Assembly: GCA_934693215.1 (NCBI GenBank)
Contig: CAKUVB010000018.1
Coordinates: 1-16,240, forward strand
Reading direction: 5' to 3'
DNA from: an uncultured Candidatus Melainabacteria bacterium
GTDB lineage: Bacteria; Cyanobacteriota; Vampirovibrionia; Gastranaerophilales; Gastranaerophilaceae
Length of the DNA stretch: 16,240 bases
Position 1 is the first letter of the stretch; each line of letters begins with the position of its first letter. Made by a program: the position numbers and the translations under genes. A model generated the notes under the pieces. The model was not told where the DNA came from, did not search any database, and saw only the letters and a program-made list of their open reading frames with translations. Positions 1-6,485 of the stretch are shown here, one piece after another.

Positions 1-1
1 A

Positions 2-148
2 GTTGCAGATGCTTATTGTGCTATGACATCTGATAGAGCTTATAGAAAAGCTATGTCTAAAGAAGAAGCACTAGCAATCATGCGTCAAGAAGCAGGGACT
101 AAATGGGACCCTATTATAGTTGATGCATTGGCTGATGTTATTGCGTAG
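2..148 (+). CDS. HD-GYP domain protein, C-terminal fragment (5' end outside window)
   Basis: Only the last 48 codons are inside the window, ending in TAG at 146-148. The reading begins VADAYCAMTSDRAYRKAMSK and continues to a tail with KWDP and IIVDAL. This matches the C-terminal helices of HD-GYP domains, whose usual form is aDxYDAMTSDRPYR. HD-GYP proteins are phosphodiesterases that hydrolyse cyclic di-GMP, generally attached to a sensor or receiver domain; any such domain lies upstream and cannot be seen. The first Asp of the motif (residue 3 of the fragment) is kept, while the second, usually Asp, is Cys. The HD and GYP catalytic motifs themselves are outside the window, so activity cannot be judged. 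It converges on the next gene across 52 AT-rich bases that hold only a weak AT hairpin. Confidence 0.85.
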   Translation, partial: VADAYCAMTSDRAYRKAMSKEEALAIMRQEAGTKWDPIIVDALADVIA

Positions 149-200
149 TACGAAAACTTAAAATATTTTTAAATTAAATATTATGTCAAACAAGCTAATT

Positions 201-956
201 TTATAAGAGTATTCCTTTTAAATATTTCTGGAAATAGCCTTCTGTCGAGGTTATAGGTTGTGGTGTCCAAAATGTTTCGTACGGGATATCAATATTGTTT
301 TCTGATAAATAAGGATACACATAAGGAATATCGTATTCGCATAGTGAGAGTTCTAATAGATTTGTACTGTGATATTTTCTATCTAGTTCATAAAATTTTT
401 CAATGCGATAGGTTTTATTCAAAGTAATATCAATATTGTTTAGCAGTTCAACAGTTTTGTTTGATATGGCTTTTATATCTTCAGATATATCAAAATCTCT
501 GTTTCTAAAATCGGTGTTTATTAGGTTTTTATATGATTCATCAGAGGAATAAATTGTTTTATTTTCTTTTGTTGTATAAACAATGCTTCCATCAGGTGTT
601 GGAAGGAATTTTCTTATAGAATTGAAGCCAGCGAGTCCAATTTGTGGCATAAAAAATGCGTGTGCATTATCAATTATTATGTTTTTATATTTGTTTGCAA
701 GTGTAATAATATTTCTTCCGTTTATTCCAAAATAATTTGTGTATAAAATATAACTGTTTTTAGGAAATTCGATTGTTGGTAGAAAATTTTTATCAATATG
801 ATAAAAATTGATTTTACATTTTTCTCGTTTAATAGCTTGCCAAACAGATGGACAAGTGTAATATGGTATAAAAATTTCTTTGATGTTATATGTTCTAATA
901 ATAAATCTTAGAGAATTTCTTCCGCAGTTTAATTTTTTAATATAATATTCGCTCAT
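201..956 (-). CDS. Short DegT/DnrJ/EryC1/StrS-like (PLP fold) protein
   Basis: The 251-residue protein resembles the large domain of DegT/AHBA-synthase-type, PLP-dependent sugar aminotransferases. Near the N-terminus (residues 11-19) is CGRNSLRFI, like the family's GRsAL segment. IPYYTCPSVWQAI (30-42) resembles the vPaYtfpsvv segment. IIIDNAHAF (93-101) carries Asp96, where the family has the Asp that holds the pyridine nitrogen. SIRKFLPTPDG (113-123) contains Lys116, the candidate Schiff-base lysine. Family members are normally about 350-400 residues. This one stops at YLKGILL, about where relatives continue with a further conserved stretch, and another stop follows one codon later. It is therefore short and may be C-terminally truncated. 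Substrate is unknown; surface-sugar or amino-sugar metabolism is only a family-based guess. No Shine-Dalgarno is seen; a TATAAT lies 7 bases before the ATG. Confidence 0.65.
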   Translation of the reverse strand: MSEYYIKKLNCGRNSLRFIIRTYNIKEIFIPYYTCPSVWQAIKREKCKINFYHIDKNFLPTIEFPKNSYILYTNYFGINGRNIITLANKYKNIIIDNAHAFFMPQIGLAGFNSIRKFLPTPDGSIVYTTKENKTIYSSDESYKNLINTDFRNRDFDISEDIKAISNKTVELLNNIDITLNKTYRIEKFYELDRKYHSTNLLELSLCEYDIPYVYPYLSENNIDIPYETFWTPQPITSTEGYFQKYLKGILL

Positions 957-1185
957 AACTCTAATTATATTTGATAAATATTAATATTTCTTAAAAAATA
1001 AAAAAAATTAAAAATTTAGCTTTTTGAAAAACAAAATTTATATTTTATAAATTTTTATTATAGTTTTTTTGATTTTTTGAGGAAATTCTTTCAAAATTGT
1101 AAAAATTTAACTGATTTTTGAAAAAAATTGCAGATTTAAAAATCCTATAAAAACCTATCTTTACTTAATCTTAATATGAAAGATA
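957..1185. other. AT-rich intergenic region with A/T tracts
   Basis: This stretch between the divergent aminotransferase-like gene and glnA has no supportable ORF. It is dominated by runs of A and T, which often give curved DNA upstream of promoters. An all-AT inverted repeat, AAAATTTATA (1033-1042) with TATAAATTTT (1046-1055) around a 3-base loop, is the only clear structure. I saw no GTA-N8-TAC NtcA-type site and no glutamine-riboswitch-like sequence. Confidence 0.5.
964..969 (-). promoter_or_regulatory. -10-like TATAAT placed for a leaderless start
   Basis: On the minus strand a perfect TATAAT is followed by 7 bases (tagagtt) and the ATG at 956. That puts the expected transcription start at or within a base of the start codon. 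No convincing -35 box or useful Shine-Dalgarno is present. The surrounding DNA is very AT-rich, so on its own this could be chance; it gains weight from four similar cases in the window. Confidence 0.45.
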
Positions 1186-1214
1186 TTGACCGTTAAGGAA
1201 ATATGTATTTTAAT
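1186..1214 (+). promoter_or_regulatory. Probable sigma70-type promoter of glnA
   Basis: TTGACC (1186-1191, 5 of 6 consensus bases) is followed by a 17-base spacer and TTTAAT (1209-1214, 5 of 6). Transcription would begin near 1221, giving a leader of about 46 bases before the ATG at 1267. Confidence 0.6.
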
Positions 1215-1257
1215 AAAAAACGTAAAAAGTTTCATATATTAAATAAGAATTTTGAAT

Positions 1258-1262
1258 GGAGG
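1258..1262 (+). promoter_or_regulatory. Shine-Dalgarno that fixes the glnA start
   Basis: GGAGG sits 4 bases before ATG at 1267. A longer in-frame reading from TTG at 1252 would translate through this site and has no ribosome site of its own, so the ATG is the better start. The same GGAGG-4-ATG spacing is seen for the 28-codon ORF downstream. Confidence 0.85.
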
Positions 1263-1266
1263 GTTT

Positions 1267-2631
1267 ATGAGCGATTTTACGTATAAAAGATTAGATGGAA
1301 AAGAGCTTAGTGCAGATGATATAAAACAGATTATAAAAGAGAGAAATGTTCGTTTCATAAAACTTCAGTTTGTTGATATAAACGGACAAGTTAAAAATAT
1401 TTCAATTCCAGCTAGTCATATTGATAAGATTTTAGCAAATGAAATTATGCTTGATGGTTCATCAATTAAAGGGTTCAGAAGTATTGAAACATCAGATATG
1501 TTTTTCTATCCTGATAAAAACACTTTTGAAATTCTTCCTTGGAGAGATATGGAAGGTTATGAATCAGCAAGAATTATTTGTGATATTTATAATGCAGATG
1601 GAACTCCATTTGAAGGTTGTCCAAGATGTAATTTGAAAAGATTGATGAATGAAGCAAAAAAATTAGGTTTCACAATGAACATGGGACCGGAAGCTGAGTT
1701 CTTCTTATTCTCAAAAGATGAAAATGGTGATATAACAACATCAACAATGGATAATGCAGGTTACTATGATGTAGGGCCAGAAGATTTAGGAGAAGATGTT
1801 CGTTCTGATATAGTTAATACATTACAAGAAATGAACTTTGATATCGAGGCTTCTCACCACGAAGTTGCTGACGGTCAACACGAAGTAGATTTTAAATATG
1901 CTGATATTTTAACAACTGCTGATAATGTTGCTACATTTAAAGTTGTTGTAAAAGCAATCGCAGCTTTACATGATTTGCATGCTACATTTATGCCAAAACC
2001 AATTTATGGTATCAACGGTTCAGGTATGCACTGTAATATTTCATTGTTTAAAGACGGAAAAAATGCGTTTTATGATGAAAATTCTGAATATCAACTTTCA
2101 GATACTGCAAAATATGCAATTGGTGGTTTGTTAAAACACGTTAAGAGTATAACTGCAATTTTAAACCCAACAGTAAACAGTTACAAAAGACTTGTTCCAG
2201 GGTATGAAGCTCCGGTATATTTAGCATGGTCACTAGCAAACAGAAGTGCGTTATTAAGAGTTCCTGCAAAACGTGGAGTTGCAACAAGAGTTGAGTTACG
2301 TTCTCCAGACCCTGCTTGTAACCCATATTTAGCATTTGCAACAATTTTAGAGGCTTGTTTGGACGGTATAAGAAATAAAATTGAACCGCCAGCACCTGTA
2401 GAAAGCAATATTTATAAATTGACAAACAAAGAACGTAAAAGACAAAAAATTGATTCTTTGCCAGGTACGTTGATTGAAGCTGTTGATTTGATGAACAAAT
2501 CATTGGTGGCAAATGCTGCATTGGGGCAACATATTATGAACGAGTTTATTCTAGCGAAAGAAAAAGAATGGGACGATTACAGAACTTGTGTTACTCAATG
2601 GGAAATTAATAAATATCTTGCAAGATATTAA
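1267..2631 (+). CDS. glnA: Glutamine synthetase, type I-alpha
   Basis: This 454-residue cytosolic dodecameric enzyme makes glutamine from glutamate, ammonia and ATP, the main entry of ammonium into metabolism. Full-length family landmarks are present in order: the N-terminal beta-grasp region with MLDGSSIKGF (61-70), then GPEAEFFLF, SHHEVADGQHEVDFKY, NGSGMHCN, VNSYKRLVPGYEAP with the flexible-loop Glu, NRSALLRVPA, and RVELRSPDPACNPYLAFA. The length and close similarity to the Bacillus enzyme indicate GSI-alpha. The NLYDLPPEE-type adenylylation loop of GSI-beta is absent; NIYKLTNKER stands there. In Bacillus the feedback-inhibition Arg62 lies in GFVRIEESDM. Here the segment is GFRSIETSDM, so that position is Ser72 with Arg71 just before it. 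The gene is monocistronic, with its own promoter and terminator. Confidence 0.97.
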   Translation: MSDFTYKRLDGKELSADDIKQIIKERNVRFIKLQFVDINGQVKNISIPASHIDKILANEIMLDGSSIKGFRSIETSDMFFYPDKNTFEILPWRDMEGYESARIICDIYNADGTPFEGCPRCNLKRLMNEAKKLGFTMNMGPEAEFFLFSKDENGDITTSTMDNAGYYDVGPEDLGEDVRSDIVNTLQEMNFDIEASHHEVADGQHEVDFKYADILTTADNVATFKVVVKAIAALHDLHATFMPKPIYGINGSGMHCNISLFKDGKNAFYDENSEYQLSDTAKYAIGGLLKHVKSITAILNPTVNSYKRLVPGYEAPVYLAWSLANRSALLRVPAKRGVATRVELRSPDPACNPYLAFATILEACLDGIRNKIEPPAPVESNIYKLTNKERKRQKIDSLPGTLIEAVDLMNKSLVANAALGQHIMNEFILAKEKEWDDYRTCVTQWEINKYLARY

Positions 2632-2654
2632 TTAGACTAATAATTATTTTTATT

Positions 2655-2690
2655 AAACGCATCTTTATATTATATAAAGATGCGTTTTTT
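2655..2690 (+). terminator. Intrinsic terminator after glnA
   Basis: A perfect 15-base-pair stem (2655-2669 with 2673-2687) closes a 3-base loop and runs into TTTTTT (2685-2690). It begins 23 bases after the glnA stop. The minus-strand side lacks a clean U-run, so it acts best for glnA. Confidence 0.92.
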
Positions 2691-2694
2691 GTTG

Positions 2695-2746
2695 AATAAC
2701 ACAACAATAGAGCGAATCAAGGTACGATTCACCCTATTGCGTTATT
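2695..2746 (-). terminator. Long hairpin downstream of the 28-codon ORF; possible terminator
   Basis: The arms 2705-2718 and 2726-2739 pair over 14 positions around a 7-base loop, with two mismatched positions that become G-U pairs in minus-strand RNA. An outer AATAAC/GTTATT pair (2695-2700 with 2741-2746) extends it across a small internal loop. On the minus strand the stem is followed by U-rich TTGTGTTATT rather than a pure T-run. This hairpin may end the small transcript that begins near 2930, or may be a stable 3' structure in it. Confidence 0.45.
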
Positions 2747-2781
2747 ATATCAAGTGTTAGGAAGGAACTTACGTAATAATA

Positions 2782-2868
2782 TTAATAAGCAATATGTTTT
2801 GAAGCTTGCATTCCTGCTTCTTGAAGATATGCAAAGATTCGTCTAAAGATGTAACGTAGAAAGTGCAT
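2782..2868 (-). CDS. 28-residue cationic microprotein (hypothetical)
   Basis: A very short ORF encodes a 28-residue peptide starting MHFLRYIFRRIFAYLQ and ending KHIAY. Three things argue that it is real. AGGAGG lies 4 bases before the ATG. A near-consensus promoter lies 69 bases upstream of the ATG, and a hairpin follows the stop by about 36 bases. Residues 3-14 alternate hydrophobic/aromatic and Arg residues, suggesting a short amphipathic basic helix. There is no hydrophobic stretch long enough for a transmembrane helix. I do not recognise the family. It stands alone, converging on glnA from the other strand. Small proteins that bind glutamine synthetase are known elsewhere (cyanobacterial GifA/IF7, methanoarchaeal sP26), but nothing in this sequence proves such a role. 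It could also be a leader peptide or a small RNA with a decoy ORF. Confidence 0.6.
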   Translation of the reverse strand: MHFLRYIFRRIFAYLQEAGMQASKHIAY

Positions 2869-2872
2869 AAAG

Positions 2873-2878
2873 CCTCCT
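2873..2878 (-). promoter_or_regulatory. AGGAGG ribosome binding site of the 28-codon ORF
   Basis: A full six-base match to the anti-Shine-Dalgarno lies 4 bases upstream of the ATG at 2868. It is the strongest ribosome site in the window and the main reason to treat the tiny ORF as translated. Confidence 0.75.
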
Positions 2879-2936
2879 ATTCTTGAGCTACATAGGTTTA
2901 AAATAGTTATTGATAACAGAACTTACTTCCTTTATC

Positions 2937-2964
2937 ATTATAACCATTTTTGAATAATTGACAA
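2937..2964 (-). promoter_or_regulatory. Strong sigma70-type promoter for the microprotein / small RNA unit
   Basis: On the minus strand TTGTCA (2964-2959, 5 of 6) is followed by a 16-base spacer and a perfect TATAAT (2942-2937). The bases before the -10 read TGG, giving an extended -10 (TGN). Transcription should start near 2930, making a leader of about 62 bases and a transcript of about 190-240 bases if it ends in the hairpin at 2695-2746. It is the best promoter match I found here. Confidence 0.75.
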
Positions 2965-3010
2965 CCCTTAAAAATTTAAAAGATACATAAGTTAATATGG
3001 TAAAAAGTAC

Positions 3011-3039
3011 ACTATATCTAGAATATAGTCATACGTATG
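3011..3039. repeat. Two adjacent palindromes, possible operator or ABC-F 3' hairpin
   Basis: ACTATAT (3011-3017) and ATATAGT (3023-3029) form a perfect inverted repeat around CTAGA. It is immediately followed by the 10-base palindrome CATACGTATG (3030-3039). They lie downstream of the ABC-F gene and about 50-75 bases upstream of the -35 of the small unit. On the minus strand the first repeat is followed by gtacTTTTTacc, so it could be a weak terminator for the ABC-F mRNA. The rest of 2965-3128 shows nothing I can assign. Confidence 0.4.
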
Positions 3040-3128
3040 CTTATAATGTTTGGGTTTACTTAGACTCAATTTCTGCATTAAATGTTTTTTATTAAAGTTT
3101 AATTATCTCAAAAGTCTTATTAATTTTA

Positions 3129-4757
3129 CTAAACTAACGAACCCATTTTATATAATTCTTTTCTACGTTTTTGATAATTAGGGTTTGCTAGATATTCTTC
3201 ATATTTACATTGTGCGTTTATCCAGCCATTTGGTGTGATTTCAATTATTCTGTTTGCAACGGTATTAATAAATTGATAATCTTGAGATGTAAACAAAACA
3301 GTACCTGTATAATCTATCAAAGCATTGTTTAATGCCGTAATTGATTCCAAATCTAAGTGGTTTGTCGGTTCATCAAAAATAAGTACGTTAGATTCTTCTA
3401 CCATCATTTTTGCAAATAAACATCTTACTTTTTCGCCACCTGATAAAACTTTTGATAACTTTTCGCTATCTTCACCGGAAAACAACATTCGACCTAAATA
3501 TCCTCTCAAATAGCTTATATGTTGTTCTTTAGAAAACTGTGCAAGCCATTGAATTAAATTCAAATCATTATCAAAGTATTTAGTATTATCTTTTGGAAAA
3601 TATGAACAAGTTGCAGTAACACCCCAATCAATTTTTCCTGAATCAGGCTCTAATTCTCCAGCCAACATTTGGAACAAGGTTGTAATAGTCATAGGTACAG
3701 GTGAGATAAATGCAATTTTTTCACCTTGCACAACATCTAAGCTAAAATTCTTTATTAACAAATTATCATCAACTGATTTGTTTAATTTATCTATTGTTAC
3801 AACATCTTTTCCCGGAATTTTTACATAATTGAATCTAATTCTTGGATATTGTCTTGATGACGGTATAATCTCTTCTAAAGATAATTTATCCAACATATTT
3901 TTTCTAGAAGTAGCTTGTTTAGCTTTTGAAGCATTCGCACTAAATCTCGCAATAAAAGCTTTTAACTCTGCCATTTTTTCTTCTGTTTTTTTATTTTGTT
4001 CTTCTTTTTGTTTTTGAATCAACATATTAGCCTGTGACCAAAAAGAATAGTTACCTGTATAAAGTTGAATGTTTTTGTAATCAATATCAGCAATATGTGT
4101 ACACACGTTATCTAAAAATTGTCTATCGTGGGATACTACAATAACTGTATTTTGGAAATTTATCAAAAATTCTTCTAACCATGCAATTGTTTCTAAGCTT
4201 AAATGGTTTGTAGGTTCGTCTAATAATAAAATATCAGGATTGCCAAACAAAGCTTGTGCTAACAATACTCTAACTTTTTCACTACCTGATAATTCGCTCA
4301 TCAAAGAATAATGCAAGGAGTCATCAATTCCTAGTTCTGATAACAATGAAGCAGCCATAGAATCAGCTTGCCAACCATCAAGTTCTGCAAAACGAGTTTC
4401 TAAATCTGCTACTTTCATACCGTCTTCATCATTAAAATCAGGTTTTGCATAAAGAGCATCTTTTTCTTTCATAACTTTATAAAGTTCTTTATGTCCCATA
4501 ATAACAGTTTCTATTACAGGGTATTCATCAAATTCAAAATGGTTTTGTTTTAAAACTGCAATTCTTTGACCTTTTTGGATATGAACTTCGCCTTCTGTTG
4601 GTTCAATATCTCCGGCAAGAACTTTTAAAAACGTACTTTTACCTGCACCATTTGCACCAATCAATCCATAACAATTTCCTGGTGTAAATTTTATATTTAC
4701 ATTTTTGAATAATACTTGCGAGCCAAAACTCACAGTAAGGTTTTGTGTTGTTATCAT
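3129..4757 (-). CDS. ABC-F family ATPase, YbiT-like, with degenerate second ATPase domain
   Basis: The 542-residue protein has two tandem ABC domains, no membrane segment and the inter-domain linker of ABC-F proteins, which act on ribosomes rather than transport. Domain 1 has Walker A GANGAGKS (34-41), signature LSGSE (157-161), Walker B ending at Glu181, and His210 (SHDR). The basic linker spans about 240-310 (the tRNA-contacting P-site motif in known members). Domain 2 keeps signature LSGGE (438-442), LIFDEPTNHLDLE and Glu463. Its P-loop, however, is ISPVPMTITT (351-360) without the GxxGxGKS glycines or lysine, and the switch His is Gln492 (TSQD). From memory, some YbiT-like members, for example in Bacteroidetes, have a similarly altered second P-loop, so this may be a subfamily trait. 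The ATG is preceded by AGGAT, and the gene follows the DUF115 gene after 6 bases. A resistance role is not supported. Confidence 0.9.
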   Translation of the reverse strand: MITTQNLTVSFGSQVLFKNVNIKFTPGNCYGLIGANGAGKSTFLKVLAGDIEPTEGEVHIQKGQRIAVLKQNHFEFDEYPVIETVIMGHKELYKVMKEKDALYAKPDFNDEDGMKVADLETRFAELDGWQADSMAASLLSELGIDDSLHYSLMSELSGSEKVRVLLAQALFGNPDILLLDEPTNHLSLETIAWLEEFLINFQNTVIVVSHDRQFLDNVCTHIADIDYKNIQLYTGNYSFWSQANMLIQKQKEEQNKKTEEKMAELKAFIARFSANASKAKQATSRKNMLDKLSLEEIIPSSRQYPRIRFNYVKIPGKDVVTIDKLNKSVDDNLLIKNFSLDVVQGEKIAFISPVPMTITTLFQMLAGELEPDSGKIDWGVTATCSYFPKDNTKYFDNDLNLIQWLAQFSKEQHISYLRGYLGRMLFSGEDSEKLSKVLSGGEKVRCLFAKMMVEESNVLIFDEPTNHLDLESITALNNALIDYTGTVLFTSQDYQFINTVANRIIEITPNGWINAQCKYEEYLANPNYQKRRKELYKMGSLV

Positions 4758-4763
4758 TTTTTA

Positions 4764-6428
4764 TTATCCTATTATTGCTAAAAGATTATCTAATGCTAGA
4801 ATACATTTTGAATAAAAAGTATCAATAGCATCATTATCTTGTCCTATATTTCTTGAAAGTTCTATCATTTCTAGTTGTAGATACTCATATAAAAGACTAG
4901 TGTTATTAATTATTTTTTTTGTAACCATACCAATTGGAGAACGTCCTAATACGTTTTGGTGAATGTTTATCATCGCAGTTTTTTCAAGCTCCATACATTT
5001 TTTGAAATCTTTTTCACAAATCGGTAGTTGTGAAATTACAGAATCAATATCAGGTTTTTCTCCATAAATATTGATATTATCAAAAGATGTATAATTCATA
5101 CCTTCAATCAAAGCACCAAAATCAGTAATATTATACAAGTTTTTCAAACCACGAGTTTTTATTATAGTTTCAATTGTTTTTATAAACACAGAATAATCTT
5201 CTCTTGTTTGTACAGAATTTCCTGTGATTGAAGGAACTTCAACAATTTGTTTTCTTCCTCGACTAATATAAGCTTGTCCTTCATTTATTTGTGTGGTCTG
5301 TCCGTCAGAATAAACTTGATTGTCTTTGAAAGCTAAATCAAATCCACAGAAATAAATTTTTTCAAAATCCATATAATTAGCACACATTAAAGATATTAAT
5401 GTTGTTGTAGGTTCTGCAGAAAAAAGTTGAATATCTAAATCTTTTGCATATTTGTTTAAGAATAATTCATTATCAGAAAAATAAACCGTTAAGCTTTTGG
5501 ATTTTAGTTTAGAAATAAAGTTTTCTGATTTCCAATCGGTTATAATATTAAGTTTAGCAGTATATTCATCAGATAAATTGTACCATCTTTCAATATTTTT
5601 AGCATCAGCAAACACAGCAAAATCAGGTACTATATCATTTTCTTCTAAATATTTGAGAGTTTTGTTTACTGCAAAAACAACAAACTTATCTCTCATTGAT
5701 TTTATTTTTTCGATATTATCAGCAAGAGAAGGACCTGCTCCTAATATTAATGCATTTTTGCCTGTAAATTCCCATTTGTAATCTTGAATTGAAAAATATT
5801 TTCTGTCCAAATTTACAAAATCAATAACATTTTTTACCCATTGTTTTGAAAGAGCTTTGACGGTATTGATATCAACAATTTTGCCCTTGAGTCTTGTGTA
5901 TAAATGATTAGAAAAATCTTCAATTTCATTTTTATAAAATAGAGCAAGAATTGGTGATGATACAAATTCAAACTTGTCCTCTAAATAATCTTTTAAAATA
6001 AAATCAATACATTCGTGCATATCGTCAGAAATAAACACACGTTTATCTGAAATATATTGAGTTAAATCAACCGCTTCAAATACAAACCTTAAAAATTTAG
6101 AATCCGGTTCATATATTACTATTTTAGCTTGAGTTGAAGAATATAGTTCATCTAAAATATATCCGACACCAATACCTACGCAAACTATAATATCGTTTTT
6201 AGTAAATTCCTTCATTTTAGGAGTTATAAGAGATTTTGCAAATCCTATTGGGTCAATAGTATCATCGGTAGGAAGCTCTCCTTTTAGAAATATCACATGA
6301 CCATTTTCGGTTGTTACGTATCCAATATCATTTGTACAATCTGTAATCGGAATGCTTAATAACTCGTTTCTTAATCTTGTGTTATTTAATTTTGCTAAAT
6401 TCTCTTCAAACATATAATTATTATACAT
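4764..6428 (-). CDS. DUF115 / MptE-like (Maf-type) protein
   Basis: The central part holds the DUF115 signature: ALILGAGPSL (around residue 225-235) followed by FAVNKTLKYLEENDIVPDFA and later YFCGFDLAFKDNQVYSDG. Pfam groups this domain with archaeal 6-hydroxymethylpterin diphosphokinase MptE and with bacterial Maf proteins needed for flagellin glycosylation. At 554 residues with long N- and C-terminal regions it looks more like the Maf type than the short MptE. There is no signal peptide or membrane helix. The open frame extends upstream to TTG at 6506, but that would overlap the divergent queD and has no ribosome site. ATG at 6428 is preferred, with ATG at 6413 as an alternative. No flagellar gene is nearby. 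It leads a two-gene unit with the ABC-F gene. Whether it acts on pterin or on glycan cannot be decided from sequence alone. Confidence 0.8.
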   Translation of the reverse strand: MYNNYMFEENLAKLNNTRLRNELLSIPITDCTNDIGYVTTENGHVIFLKGELPTDDTIDPIGFAKSLITPKMKEFTKNDIIVCVGIGVGYILDELYSSTQAKIVIYEPDSKFLRFVFEAVDLTQYISDKRVFISDDMHECIDFILKDYLEDKFEFVSSPILALFYKNEIEDFSNHLYTRLKGKIVDINTVKALSKQWVKNVIDFVNLDRKYFSIQDYKWEFTGKNALILGAGPSLADNIEKIKSMRDKFVVFAVNKTLKYLEENDIVPDFAVFADAKNIERWYNLSDEYTAKLNIITDWKSENFISKLKSKSLTVYFSDNELFLNKYAKDLDIQLFSAEPTTTLISLMCANYMDFEKIYFCGFDLAFKDNQVYSDGQTTQINEGQAYISRGRKQIVEVPSITGNSVQTREDYSVFIKTIETIIKTRGLKNLYNITDFGALIEGMNYTSFDNINIYGEKPDIDSVISQLPICEKDFKKCMELEKTAMINIHQNVLGRSPIGMVTKKIINNTSLLYEYLQLEMIELSRNIGQDNDAIDTFYSKCILALDNLLAIIG

Positions 6429-6434
6429 AAAATT

Positions 6435-6440
6435 TTTATA
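6435..6440 (-). promoter_or_regulatory. -10-like TATAAA placed for a leaderless start of the DUF115 gene
   Basis: TATAAA on the minus strand is followed by 6 bases (aatttt) and the ATG at 6428. No Shine-Dalgarno precedes this ATG or the alternative at 6413. The -35 position (minus TATTTT) is poor. The 57-base gap between divergent starts must also carry the queD promoter; TATAAA at 6455-6460 on the plus strand is a candidate -10 for it. Confidence 0.4.
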
Positions 6441-6472
6441 ATTGAGTAGTTTGTTATAAAATAGACGAAAAG

Positions 6473-6478
6473 AAGGAG
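6473..6478 (+). promoter_or_regulatory. queD ribosome binding site
   Basis: AAGGAG lies 7 bases upstream of the ATG at 6486 and settles that start. It contrasts with the divergent DUF115 gene, which shares the same short intergenic region but has no ribosome site. Confidence 0.8.
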
Positions 6479-6485
6479 ATAATTT

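Noticed and set aside
150..200. Terminator between the HD-GYP and aminotransferase-like genes
   Set aside because: Only an all-AT AATATTT/AAATATT repeat is present, which is expected by chance in this composition.
1252..1266. Upstream TTG start for glnA
   Set aside because: It would place the GGAGG ribosome site inside the coding sequence; ATG 1267 has ideal spacing.
957..1266. Glutamine riboswitch or NtcA site upstream of glnA
   Set aside because: I found neither the conserved aptamer sequences nor a GTA-N8-TAC dyad.
2141..2521. Long antisense open frames inside glnA and other genes
   Set aside because: They are shadows of the real coding frames, without ribosome sites and with atypical composition.
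2760..2930. 6S RNA or similar structured housekeeping RNA in the small transcript
   Set aside because: The 5' GGAAG and distal CTTCC can pair for only five bases, and the rest does not form the long interrupted hairpin of 6S RNA; the ORF with AGGAGG explains it better.
2997..3095. 32-codon plus-strand ORF in the glnA-ABC-F gap
   Set aside because: It has no ribosome binding site, its low-complexity reading runs through both palindromes, and no promoter is clearly placed for it.
6429..6485. preQ1 riboswitch ahead of queD
   Set aside because: The 57-base region has no C-rich loop or A-rich tail arrangement of a preQ1 aptamer and is mostly promoter-like AT sequence.
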